Source: Symbiodinium sp. CCMP2592
Taxonomy: Eukaryota; Sar; Dinophyceae; Suessiales; Symbiodiniaceae
Direction of reading: 5' to 3'
Length of the DNA stretch: 64,000 nucleotides
NCBI GenBank assembly: GCA_905221615.1
Contig: CAJNDT010003223.1
Coordinates: 1,309,945-1,373,944 of the forward strand
The notes under the pieces were generated by a model. The model was not told the DNA's origin. It did no database searches and saw nothing but the letters and a program-made list of their open reading frames with translations. This document shows, one piece after another, positions 1-11,039 of this stretch. How positions within the stretch are numbered: position 1 is the stretch's first letter; every line of letters begins with the position of its first letter. A program made the position numbers and the translations under genes.

Positions 1-870
1 GTGGAGGACCTAAGCATTGCTAGTCATTGCTAGTGTCATTGCGTGCACCGACCCCAACAACAAATCCAGGTAATTAAGAGATTCATAAATACATGGGGTT
101 CGATATAGAACCTAAGATGATGGGATCCCTAAACAGAGGCACCCCCAAAACCAAAACTCCAGCCTAAAGTCACCCTCATAGCCAAAAAACTCCGTTCAGG
201 GATCCCCAAATCAGGTACACTTCTCAGTAATGCAGTTTCAGGAAACTCCCCCTAAACCCTAAACACTAAACCCCACAACCCTCATGTCTGAGCCCCCATG
301 TCGCCTCATAAGTTTCAGGGAACTCCCCCTAAACTCTACAGTAAACTCACCAAACCCCTGAACCCCTAAACCCTCAAGGCTAGACCCCCGAACCCTCAAC
401 AGTAATCCCCTGAACCCCTAAACCCTGAAGTCTAAACCCCCATTTCGCTGTCCTGGGGGTGATGAAGCTGCAAATGATCCCTCCGGCGCTTCAGGAACTC
501 GGCCTGCGAGGAGAACTTCAAGAAATCCGGCCTTGGGGATCGCCCGGGCCCCTTTAATCACAGTTCTAGCACGAACAACAATATCTACGCTGGTGCTAAT
601 AATAATACTACTGATGTAATCGTAGTAGTCGAAGAATAATGATAATAAGAAGGAGAAGAACAATGCTTTGCAAGGATCTAGGGTGTAGCTGTTCTGTTGG
701 TAGGGCGCAGTAGGGTTGAGGGACTTATTGGCCTTGCTGATTGCCTGCAGTGATTTCTTCAACCTATAGGTCATTGCATCGAAAAGGAAAGCAGCCATCC
801 TAAAGACCTGCGGAAGCCTCATGGTGGGGGGCCCTTTACGGTTTAGGGTTTAGGGTTTAGGGTACTGAAT
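1..870. repeat. Degenerate telomere-like tract, no gene seen
   Basis: Scattered CCCTAAA-type motifs occur at 240-440, and the perfect repeats TTTAGGGTTTAGGGTTTAGG at 841-861. A minus-strand open frame at 418-822 has no recognisable content. Confidence 0.6.
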
Positions 871-912
871 GTGTACAACATGACAATGGACAGCTGCAAA
901 CTTATCGGTTTT

Positions 913-1003
913 CTTACCTTTGGTTAGTAGGGAATGGAGGAACGGGGTACAATTTTAACTAACATAACTACCATTCTTCCATTCCCTACTAACCAAAGGT
1001 AAG
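913..1003. mobile_element. Palindromic element, family B
   Basis: The terminal inverted repeats are CTTACCTTTGGTTAGTAGGG on the left and CCCTACTAACCAAAGGTAAG on the right, with a short AT-rich middle. No coding capacity. Other copies are at 34999-35198, 42222-42422 and 55139-55233. Confidence 0.85.
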
Positions 1004-1037
1004 TTTGGGAGCGAATGGAGGTTGAGCTTTTCGAACA

Positions 1038-1120
1038 TTAGGGTCCCTGTTTGGGTACCCTAAATATTAGGTGCCGTATTATAATAGGGACCCAAAAAGG
1101 GACCATAATTTTGACAAATG
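1038..1120. mobile_element. Palindromic element, family C (one end degraded)
   Basis: The body TAGGGTCCCTGTTTGGGTAC ... GGGACCATAATTTTGACAA matches the complete copies at 17541, 31167, 35683, 35887, 57884 and 61547. The left GGTGGTTGTCAAAAT end is lost. Confidence 0.75.
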
Positions 1121-1258
1121 AGATGCCTCCCATACCAGTGCTTCTGCCTCCGTCGCTGCCTCCAACCAAGTGCAGCACGCAGTGCAAACACGCACGCGGA
1201 GATGCTGTGGTCACGGCTCCGCCTTGGTGTGATCCCTCGGCAAGGTGGTATCCTCGCC

Positions 1259-1284
1259 ACAGTAGTAGTAGTAGTAGTAGTAGA

Positions 1285-1334
<50 letters not shown>

Positions 1335-1336
1335 AC

Positions 1337-1399
<63 letters not shown>

Positions 1400-1402
1400 C
1401 TA
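1259..1402. repeat. AGT trinucleotide microsatellite
   Basis: About 45 AGT units with a few AGA interruptions. It creates poly-Ser, poly-Val and poly-Leu open frames on both strands that are not genes. Confidence 0.97.
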
Positions 1403-1419
1403 GCAGCAGCAAGGTAGCA

Positions 1420-2500
1420 CGTGAATCACTTGAAGCTCTCTCCGGCTTCCGGCCCGGGCGCAGGCCTCGATGGGATGAGACGTTGCCGAGGTCAGAGTTG
1501 TTGCCCGCCGCACAGAAGAAGCCTGGATGCTGAAAGTGCCCATTGTACTATAATTATAAGAAGGAATCCCCATAATATAGTATTGGTAGTTGTTCAGGCC
1601 TCTAATATAAAGCCCTTATAGTGCACATCTCTCCGAATCCGCATGCACGGCTGCACGACCCCGGCCTGACCAGCGACGTCAGTATGACTAGTGACGCTGG
1701 CTCCCAACTCCATCATTCACGAGGAGTCGTTCCGCTGCTCGCGGCAGTTGTAGGAAAGCTTTGCTTTGTCATGCTGTGCTCCAATACCCGGTGTCACGCC
1801 ACGTCATCCCGCACCGGTATTTGTGACATGATGTGGTAAGAAAGAACTGAGATGTCGCCAGCTCTGGCGCCATTCGGCCGCAGCGCCAAATTGAATGTGT
1901 GTGCTGTCTCCACCGGCGCTCCACCCTTCATGACCGCTATGGAGCCGAAAACAAGACAACGACAGATGTCTCCATAGAGCCAGCACTGCATATTGAAAAG
2001 CTGTGACATGCAAGGCACCGCAGTTTAGTGGCCACTTACCTAGCAGACCTAGCAGAAAGGCTCCTTTTCTGAATAAGCGCATCAGTCATACAGCATCATG
2101 CTTTGCTCCTGTCAAAGCAATGCTGTTCAGTGTCTCACGGCTCGAAGGTCAGTCATGCCCATGTGTGCTGCTGCCCATGTCACATGTCGCTCGTCCCACA
2201 GATTCTCAACATCACCGTCCTCCGTCCACGACAGCTCTACCGGCTTGGAGACCTGACCAAACTCAGAAAGGATCGGGATGCCCTTCTGTGGTTTGAGCCA
2301 CGCTCCAACTGCCAGCACTTGGATGTCGGCATAAGAGGGGTTCACAGCGCTGAAGGAGGTAAGACCTCAAAGTCAAGCTTCGATGCCCAAGACGTATTCA
2401 CACACATGGCACATGATCTCGCTCTGCTAAGCACCGGGCACTTGACATATCTTTCCATGATCAGCCAGTTCCCCATACTGCAAGAATGTTGGACATAATC
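1420..2500. other. No assignable gene
   Basis: Open frames on both strands here are short and overlap. Minus-strand coding cannot be ruled out around 2060-1800. A family E remnant lies at about 1540-1620. Confidence 0.4.
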
Positions 2501-2519
2501 AGCAAGCCTATGTTTTCGG

Positions 2520-2975
2520 GGGATACCCTGAGCCCTAAACTCCCACACCCTATAAACCCTAAGCCCTACAGGGTGTAGGCATGTTTAGGGGACGACATGC
2601 CAGCTCAGCAAAGGCCTGTACTCCGACACCGGCGACTCCAAATTCTCGTCCTCAGCTGATGCACCGGCGAGATACAGATGACCTACCTCTCTCTGACCTC
2701 TAAACCCTCAACCCTGAACCGAAAACCCTGAAACCAACCGAACCCACGAGGCGGTGTCGTAACCATGAATGGACCCTGTTCTTTTTAACCGTAACAAGGA
2801 ACCTTTTAACCACGCCCACAAAACCCCCAAACCCCAAAACCCCTCCCGAACCCTAAACCCCAAACCCCTAAACCCCGAAACCCCAAACCCCTAAAACCCA
2901 AAACCCTAAAACCCTAAACCCTAAAACCCCAAACCCCTAACCCCTAAACCGCAAAACCCCTAAGCTCTCAGACTC
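2520..2975. repeat. Telomere-like CCCTAAA tract
   Basis: The tract is dominated by CCCTAAACCC, CCCCAAACCC and CCTAAAACCC variants. It is degenerate and internal, not a chromosome end. Confidence 0.85.
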
Positions 2976-3061
2976 TCAGAGCCGAATTTGGCGCTGGGAG
3001 TCCCACAGGGCCCGGATCGCGAAGCCGATCGGGCCTGGTTAGGTTGGCGACCTCGGGACGG

Positions 3062-4060
3062 AGTGGTCTTGGGTTTGGGAGGTTTTTAGGAATTTAGGAG
3101 TTTAGGGTTTAGGGTTTGGGAGGTTTTTAGGAATTTAGGAGTTTAGGGTTTAGGGTCTTGGGTTTGGGAGGTGTTTTAGGAATTTAGGAGTTTAGGGTTT
3201 CAGGGTCTTGGGTTTGGGAGGTTTTTAGGAATTTAGGAGTTTAGGGTTTCAGGGTCTTGGGTTTGGGAGGTGTTTTTAGGAATTTAGGAGTTTAGGGTTT
3301 CAGGGTCTTGGGTTTGGGAGGCGTTTTAGGAATTTAGGAGTTTAGGGTTTCAGGGTCTTGGGTTTGGGAGGTTTTTAGGAATTTAGGAGTTTAGGGTTTC
3401 AGGGTCTTGGGTTTGGGAGGTGTTTTAGGAATTTAGGAGTTTAGGGTTTCAGGGTCTTGGGTTTGGGAGGTTTTTAGGAATTTAGGAGTTTAGGGTTTCA
3501 GGGTCTTGGGTTTGAGATGTGTTTTAGGAATTTAGGAGTTTAGGGTTTCAGGGTCTTGGGTTTGGGAGGTGTTTGAGGAGTTTAGGAGTTTAGGGTTTCA
3601 GGGTCTTGGGTTTGGGAGGTGTTTTAGGAATTTAGGAGTTTAGGGTTTCAGGGTCTTGGGTTTGGGAGGTTTTTAGGAATTTAGGAGTTTAGGGTTTAGG
3701 AGTTTAGGAGTTTAGGGTTTCAGGGTCTTGGGTTTGGGAGGTGTTTTTAGGAATTTAGGAGTTTAGGGATTCAGGGTCTTGGGTTTGGGAGGTGTTTTAG
3801 GAATTTAGGAGTTTAGGGTTTCAGGGTCTTGGGTTTGGGAGGTTTTTAGGAATTTAGGAGTTTAGGGTTTAGGAGTTTAGGAGTTTAGGGTTTCAGGGTC
3901 TTGGGTTTGGGAGGTGTTTTTAGGAATTTAGGAGTTTAGGGATTCAGGGTCTTGGGTTTGGGAGGTGTTTTAGGAATTTAGGAGTTTAGGGTTTCAGGGT
4001 CTTGGGTTTGGGAGGTGTTTTAGGAATTTAGGAGTTTAGGGTTTCGGGGTCTTGGGATGG
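3062..4060. repeat. 50-bp telomere-like minisatellite with a higher-order repeat
   Basis: Roughly 18-20 tandem units contain GGGTTTGGGAGG, TTTTAGGAATTTAGGAG and TTTAGGGTTTCAGGGTCTT, about 49-51 bp each. Units differ in the number of T after GGAGG and by single bases. A block with the variant TTTAGGGATTCAGGG recurs with a period of about 174 bp (about 3766 and 3940), a second-order repeat. It is flanked on the left by telomere-like sequence. Confidence 0.95.
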
Positions 4061-5100
4061 TCTTGGGTTTGGGAGCTTTTAGGGTTTGGGGCTTTGGTGG
4101 GGCGCGGGGTTTTGGGACTTCGGGATTGCGGTGTCAGCCTCGCAATTTGCTAAATCTTAGTCGGAACATACCGAGCCTTACCGGAACTCAGAGAATGATT
4201 CGCGAGTGCACGGTCAAACTTGTTCCTGATTCCCTCGTTTGTTTCGTGCGGTTCTTGTGTTCTCTGGTGGGGGACGAGGGCAGTTAGGGGCTGGACGGGA
4301 CCGATAGCCCAGTAGCAACCTATCTGGTTGGGACTGGTTTTTAGGCCGGGCAGCATACCCACCGCCAAGCATAGGTGCAAAAGACACAAAATTGATATGA
4401 TAAAACAGAAGATAAGGGAGCGTATGTGTTTGCTTTCATTAATTTACTTTGCATCATGTGTGGATCGTTTCTCTCGTTCACTCCTCACTTACCTTTATAA
4501 CCTGCGGTTTGCTTGTTTTTATGTCCACGAACGTTCTCTAAGGTTTTGTATTGCTGCACAAGAGCGTAACACACGGCAGTGTACCAAACAAGCAAGTGTT
4601 ATCAATTGCTTCACCCTACGGCAGGCGAATACATTATCTGATTTGCGGGTCTTTCTCAACCTGCATCTGCAAAGCACTACTATACTGTAGAGGGTCAACC
4701 TGACCCCTGGAACTTGTAGCCTGAAGCCCAAACCCTTATGAAACCCGAAATGATTGCCGCTCAGCAGTGCCAATCCACAGCCGTTGTCTTGTGCTGATTC
4801 CGATAGCATACAGGCGACGAGTTTCCACGTACTACATATCAGCGACATCTCCTAGCACGCTGAAGATTCAAGGGAGCCAAGAGAGTTCGCGACTTCTGAG
4901 CAGGCAGCTGATCTGGTGGCAACGAGAATCTGCTGCTCTTGGTGAACGTGATACCTCGCCCATCAGGAGTCTATCATTCGAAGTTGCGAGCACACCAGTG
5001 CAGGCCAGACAGGCCTCTGATCGTAGTCACGCAGTGTGGCAGCCTATGTAGGCGAATTTCTGATTCGGCGTGCTGCTGTGCCATGTCATGTTCATGCTGA
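4060..5100. other. No assignable gene
   Basis: Open frames occur on both strands at 4328-4848 and 4767-5051, without recognisable motifs or clear splice-bounded coding stretches. Confidence 0.4.
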
Positions 5101-5113
5101 ATGATGCCACCAG

Positions 5114-5317
5114 CTACCTGGAGGTTCCTCTGTAGTTATAAGTGGTGTTATAAGTCCCCTAACATGGGTTATAAGTATAGTTACCCTACTCATAACCCTA
5201 GTTATAACTACCCATGAACCTCCAAGCAGGCCCTAAACCCTCTACCCTTATAGAATCCCTATAGATCCCTTTAAAGGGACCCTTAAAGGAACCCTTGTAA
5301 CTACCCATGAGCCTCCC
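5114..5317. mobile_element. Compound palindromic repeat
   Basis: TGGAGGTTCCTCTGTAGTTA on the left pairs with AACTACCCATGAACCTCCA at about 5206-5224, and a second right end (AACTACCCATGAGCCTCC) follows near 5317. The interior carries repeated CCCTTATAG / CCCTTTAAAG steps. A relative lies at 17233-17463. Confidence 0.65.
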
Positions 5318-5399
5318 CAACCGTCTCAGGGCAGCGCATCCCGCGAGTGCGTGTGATTCTTGTGCACTATAGGTAGCTCGAGGTACCTGGGAGTTTCCG

Positions 5400-5715
5400 A
5401 AAATTAGGGGTACCTTACTTGGGGGTCCTTATCATAAGGAGCCTACTATTTCGGGTATTATACTAGGGTCCCCTTTTTTTGGGAGCTCGAGGTACCTGGG
5501 CGGGGGGGGCCCGCAGCACTTAATGATTAGAATAGGGTCGGGTCTTGGGGTATATTATAGTATGAGTAGCTCGAGGTACCTGGGCCAGGGGGGGGCTCCA
5601 GCATCCGGCTACTGTAGGGGCCTTAATAATTAGAATAGGGTTTTGGGGCATGGTATAGTATTAATTATAGTAAGGAACCCCCAAAATAGTATAGATTTCT
5701 ACTTCAGGCCCCTAT
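5400..5715. mobile_element. Nested remnants of family A and family E elements
   Basis: A truncated family A copy (AAATTAGGGGTACCTTACTT) at about 5399-5480 is followed by two family E pieces with TTAGAATAGGG ... CCCCCAAAATAGTATAG. The phrase GAGCTCGAGGTACCTGGG and close variants recur at about 5365, 5483 and 5570. Confidence 0.6.
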
Positions 5716-5889
5716 AGCAGCAGTCTGGTCCTTCTCGATGGTTGCAGCTACTCTCCCTCGAGGTCGGAAGCGGTAAGGAGCGGACCCCTTTCCGTCTTTG
5801 TGGAAAGGCATCCAGCACAACAGTTTCATCGCGCCGATGCCCTGGCGAAAGGCAGCTCTCATCAGCAATGTCACCTCTACACATGTTGA

Positions 5890-8800
5890 GAGACAGGGCC
5901 TTCAGCGCCAGGTAGATGGCATGACCTGGCACTTTTCGGGTTACGGGCACTCGACGCCGCCGGAGTTTCGTCCCAGGGGCCTATTATCAGCTCATCATAC
6001 TGAGGGATCCAGTCCTGGCAAACGTGGCCATGCATTGCAATCGAAGCTCCAAGCAACATATCAGATAGCTAAAAGATATGAAAACTTCTAAGCGAATAAC
6101 ACATGATATGGAAGACTCTGGAAGAGCATATGACACAACAAGATACGCAACATATAACAAGACTGTACTCTACAACAGTATGTCATATGAACAGACATGT
6201 ACTACAATCATGTACAAGCATGTATATGATGTATATGTGTCTATAATGTATGTGCACATATGTATAAATATGTGTCAATATAATCGTATTTGATGATGTA
6301 GAACTATATATGTATAAAGTAGTATTGAGGATAAAGTAGTATCGACAACAAATATCGTACAATGCACGAGTAGTGAGTAGTGCACTCAAACAGTGACGAC
6401 GGTGGATTTTATTGTATTTGGTAATGTATAGCGCTGTATAATCATATGTGAGGATATATGACAATAGATACCAACACTCACCATGTATTCATGTGAACTT
6501 GATACTTATACTTCATAACCTTCATAAATGTAATCTACGGCAGCTCTGACGTGACTGTGGCCCCAGCAATTATGGCTTTCGGCCAAAACCCGGCGGAGCT
6601 CGCCTGGCCTCACAGCTGCCAGGGTGGCATCAGCTGGCCATGTCTCCACATCGACATGACAGCATTGAAGGGCTGGGAGCTTGGCTTGCAGGGTGTGTCA
6701 CCAAAGCTGCGGTGAAGGTCGGTGCCCCAGGAGGCGTCATGGCCTCACACGTGCACGAGCAAACACAGAGAGACCCTCAGACTTCCGAGAACTAAGACTT
6801 TGGCCGTCATGTTCGTAGACCTCGAGCAAAACGTAAGAATGCAAACCATGTTATGGCTGGTCCACGCTCTTCTGGCCACGCCGGGGGATCGGCACAGACT
6901 CACCGTCACAGCTGAAAGCCTCAACGGTGAACACGACCCGCCTGCATCATGCAACGTGGAAGAGTCATGCCGCCAGCCATCAGCTTGGTGGAACTCCTCC
7001 TATAGCAACCTTTGCACATCTTTGCACTAGCCTCACATAGTAGGACCCCGTATACTAGAGCATAGACTAACCCTGATACATCGAAGGCTTCGCTGGCCCG
7101 GTGGAGGGCCCCTCTTCACGATGCTCGCTATGCAAAGGCAGGTCTTAGCGATGATGATGCGCGGTAGGAGGATATGACGGGCTAGGTTGCCAAGAGAATT
7201 GGTGTGAGCCCGGTTGAAAGAACTTAAGTGCTCTTAATTACCCTAAACTAAATCCATATTTACAGATCTCATGTATATAATTCTCAAAGCCCCGTGCGTC
7301 CTGGCCTCTTCGGCCACAGGCCACATATTGTAGCGAAGCTGAGGCTCCTGAAAGTTGATACTGCTGGACTCAGTCTGGCAAGCGATTGCAAGAACCAAAC
7401 AGGTAGAAACGTGAGGGAGCTTCCAAAAATGGGGAACCCTACCATCAATAGCAGGATCCTGATAACAAGGATCCCAAAATAAGGGGTACTCCTATGATGA
7501 TGGTCATCCTCATCACCACTGTGCCCGACAAGATCGTCACTATCGCATCGCCAACATTACCATCACCGCACTGGCAACACCTGAAACGGTGATCGTGATC
7601 GCTATGGTGGCAACGAGGAGCAGAAGAACGAGTAGTGATATGCTGCTTCGAGGCTTCGGATGTTCTGGGGCCGAGACGACTGGGAAGTTGCAGTACGCAT
7701 GGGGACCTCATGCAGCGATGAACGACCGAAGTTTGCAGCCGGATTTCGACTTGGCAGAGATGCCGCACTTTGCAAACTGGCTTGGACACGAGATGCACTC
7801 TAAGATACCGGCCCCACATGTACGATTCCTTGGGCTTGGGCTCTTGGACGCTTCAAACATAGCAACCATTGACAGCATGCAACGCACATCGCACGCTGCC
7901 AAGGCTTCGGCCGTGCACCGACCGTGTCTTCGCAAAACAACACGGCGTCCTTGGGAACACGCAGAACAGCTCAGGGAGCACCACCCCAGAAGCTCGTAAG
8001 GGCACCACTTCTTCGTCCTCAGTTCATGAAGAATGCAGAAGCTCTCACCGGAGGAGGCGCAGAAGGCTAGTGAGCTCGGGGCATAAGTCGTGAATATCCG
8101 GAAATAGGTGTCGTCCTGGCGGCGAAGAAGCATTCGTAACACGGTGCCGTAAGGAGTGTAAGAAAGTTTGCTCGACAGTCCGGCAATAGGTTGAGCTCCG
8201 TGTGAGGATGGGCCCAGTGCAAATCAATGCCTGGTCTAAGACTCAACACTGCGACATCTAAAGTGAATCCAAGGCCAAGCGAGATGAACTAAGAAGGCTA
8301 CACACGGAACCCTCGTCATTCTTCTTGTTGATCCGGGGATCCTGCAGCTCTGGCTACGAGTTAGCTCTCTTCTGAATTTCAACCGCAAGATTCGTCTTGC
8401 TTTCATCTGACTGACATGCTGCAGGGTCCGTGCGGTGCAGCTTCAGGTCATAAGGTCGTTGAGGCTTGAAAGGCACGGCGTCAGAAATCCGTGGCTTTGA
8501 CCTTGTTGAGATACAAGAAGCTGCAATGCAAAGCAGGCACGCACGCACACAGATACACTTACGTATGTATGTATGTACGTATGTATAGACATAATGTGCT
8601 TCTCAGAGTGCTGCGGACAACTGAAATTGAAGCCTTCGAATGGCGCATCGTCTTGGTCACTCAACTTGACCTAGTCGGGGCAATCCACAGAACGACCAAT
8701 TCAATGAAGCATAGCAAGCATGGCTGAATCTGCCTCGAAGGCCTTGTGCGGTGGCAATTTGTACATCATCGTGCGATACCTCTCATATGAACACGATGGC

Positions 8801-9540
8801 ATGTTCCAGTATATTCTAACATGCCCCTACAAAGGGCTGGCACCGCCGGATCTTCGGATCAAAAGGAACGTTCTTCCACAGCTCCTAGTCCGACTTTTCA
8901 AGGATGCAGCCCAGACGATTTTTCGCACATCCCCGCCCCCTTTCGACTTCCTCGCCCCCAGCAGCAGTTTCTTCAGAAAGGTCCATTGGCGGCAGGCCAC
9001 CCTGAGTGCACATGCTCAAGACATCTTGCCAGATGATTTAATTTCAGCAGTAGCAATAGCAATTGCACCTGAGGAGCCTACACCCCACTCGTCAGTAAAC
9101 TCGGAATCCTGCCAGTGTGGCAGCATGTCACACACATGTGCTCAATGTTCGGCAGTGAATCCTTTGCTTGCCGGGCGTAGGTGTACACTACCGGCAAGCC
9201 ACCTGGGGAAGAGCCAAGCAGAGCATCTGCTGAAGAAGACTAGCTGTTCTGCATCTGCGCATCAAGAGCCCGACCTTTGTACAGGAACTCAACCGCGCTG
9301 CCTTTCAACACAAATGTCAGAACCCGGCTACGTCACCTCGCCGACAGCAGAAGGCTTGCTCCAAGCAAAGACAAGGCTGAAACAAGCGGGTCAAACAGTT
9401 CCCACGACTATCATCACCGCTGATATGTCCAACTTCCACTTCTGAATTCGACTCGAAGTCTACTTCTGCTTCCACGTCCACTTCTACTTCTACTGCTACC
9501 CGGGGCAGCCGTGCATCTTCTATCTGATCTAGCCGAGGCA
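5890..9540 (-). CDS. Unassigned exon group at the left of the window
   Basis: Minus-strand coding stretches are about 9230-9105 (GSSPGGLPVVYTYARQAKDS), about 9000-8880 (GGLPPMDLSEETAAGGEEVE), about 8480-8350 (FKPQRPYDLKLHRTDPAACQ), about 7395-7290 (INFQEPQLRYNMWPVAEEAR), 6820 to about 6745 (VYEHDGQSLSSRKSEGL), about 6690-6560 (LPALQCCHVDVETWPADAT), about 6030-5955 (PQYDELIIGPWDETPAAS) and about 5935-5890 (GHAIYLALKALSLNM). Acceptors are CAG or GAG. The 241-codon plus-strand frame 8720-9445 overlaps the first two and is probably their shadow. No family recognised. Confidence 0.38.
6060..6530. repeat. AT-rich intron-like stretch with TATG/TATA runs
   Basis: A low-complexity mixture of ATATGT and TATAC motifs lying between coding stretches of the left exon group. 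No gene seen. Confidence 0.5.
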
Positions 9541-9644
9541 CAGGTCTCGCCGACTACCGTCAGACGCGGAGGTCCGATAAATCGACTGTCAGGATGCTTT
9601 GGACAGTTGAGGTCGGTCTCACCTTGGCTCTTCAATGAGAAGAG

Positions 9645-9730
9645 CCTACTACTTAGGGTACCAGATTAGGGTCCTGAAAACAAGGATCCTGCGATTTAGG
9701 GTACTGTATTAGGGCCCCCAGTAATAAGGG
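9645..9730. mobile_element. Family A remnant
   Basis: CTTAGGGTACCAGATTAGGG and AAGGATCCTGCGATTTAGGG match the core of family A in shuffled order. The terminal inverted repeats are missing. Confidence 0.5.
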
Positions 9731-9882
9731 TTCTACTAATGTTAACCTCATTTTTATAAACCCCCCTCAATTACAAAACCCCACCCCCGGAACTCAATTA
9801 TAAACCCTCCCTCAATTACAAAACACCCGGCCCAACTCCCCGAAATTAGGTACTTGTTGTTCTGTCTTGTTCTGTGTTGTTT

Positions 9883-10156
9883 GAGAGAGAAAGAGAAACT
9901 GCAACTACTACGACAGCTTCAGGTCTGCAGAGAGAGAGAAATTGCAGCTACTACGAATGCTTGAGGTCTGCACAGAGAGAGAGAGAGAAAGATAAATTGC
10001 AGCTACTACGACTGTTTCAGGTCTGCAGAGAGAGAGAGAGAGAGGAACAGAGAGAAACTGCAGCTACTAGGACTGCTTGAGGTCTGCAGAAAGAGAAAAA
10101 CTGCAACTACTACACCCGCTTCAGGTCTGCAGAGAGAGAGAAGCTGCAGCTACTCA
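9883..10156. repeat. Minisatellite of 50-65 bp units with GA runs
   Basis: Five to six units contain GCAGCTACTACGACTG, a CTTGAGGTCTGCAGAGAG-type stretch and an expandable (GA)n run. The GA run length sets the unit length. No spacer regularity of the CRISPR kind is present. Confidence 0.9.
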
Positions 10157-10559
10157 GATCTAGAGGATCTCAGAAACCATGCCTTCCTCAATAAAATTCC
10201 TTATTCCCGGAGCCAAAAATCATTCCATCCTGATGGAGTACAAACAAAGGCCGTTCTTCGCAATTATAAACCCCCCATCAAAATTAAACTCCCGCCGGGG
10301 AGGGCCTTTTGGTGGTGCCTTTAAAGGCCTTGAAAAGGACGGCAAGTTTTACACGCCAAGCCCTTCATTGGGAAAGCTCTGGATTCAAAAGGAAAGCAAG
10401 CTGTGGGAGCAGAGTCGTTGATTGGAATAACCTACCTTTAGCAGCCATGCCCTTGCTTGCGAAAGCTTCGGCTTTCAAAGGAGGAGGGAGAGGAGAGCAG
10501 GATCATTGTTCATTGCTGGTACTTTACCAAACGTGCCTTGTCCGCCGGAAGAGCTGGAC

Positions 10560-10640
10560 TCAGAGGCTGTACTACTACTGTACTATTATTGTACTATACT
10601 ACTGTACTATTGTGATACTATACTACTGTACTACGACGAC
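10560..10640. repeat. TACTGTACTA-type simple repeat
   Basis: Irregular tandem ACTGTACTATTGTACTATAC units. The neighbouring plus frame 10179-10421 is not recognised and may belong to a decayed element. Confidence 0.7.
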
Positions 10641-11039
10641 CGACCCCCCCCTCAATAGTCAATCCCCCCCACCCGGGGCGCCAAATCGGTTATTAATAGG
10701 AGGTCAACATTACACAGGATGCTTTGGACAGTTAAGGTCGGTCTCACCTTGGCTCTTCTTACTTCCCCCACTAAGCCAGGGAAATAAAAGGATGAACGTT
10801 CAGATTACGACCAAAGTCTATAAACCCAAACAGTTTAAAGCTTAAAGGTTGGATATTGGAGAGCTACTAGGCTAAGTCTTCAATGTTAAGAACAAGTTTA
10901 GTAGTATTCACCCTGGCAACAGCAAAGAGTTGTGGCAACAACAGCGGCAAAAATCAGAGTGGCACGAACAAGACAGCATACCCATTATCGGAGAAATGTT
11001 GCCAGGACACTAAATCCTGAATCCCGTACCCGAAGCCGT

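Noticed and set aside
1038-1533. Poly-Leu, poly-Val and poly-Ser frames
   Set aside because: They are translations of the AGT microsatellite at 1259-1402.
3062-4060. True telomere or centromere
   Set aside because: No perfect TTTAGGG array and no chromosome-end context; only about 1 kb long.
8720-9445. The longest continuous frame with a start codon (241 codons, plus)
   Set aside because: The minus strand in the same place gives better protein (GSSPGGLPVVYTYARQAKDS; GGLPPMDLSEETAAGGEEVE) and fits the strand of all other genes. No motif is recognisable in the plus frame.
9883-10156. CRISPR-like array
   Set aside because: The units are full tandem repeats with GA-length variation and no unique spacers; a eukaryotic minisatellite fits.
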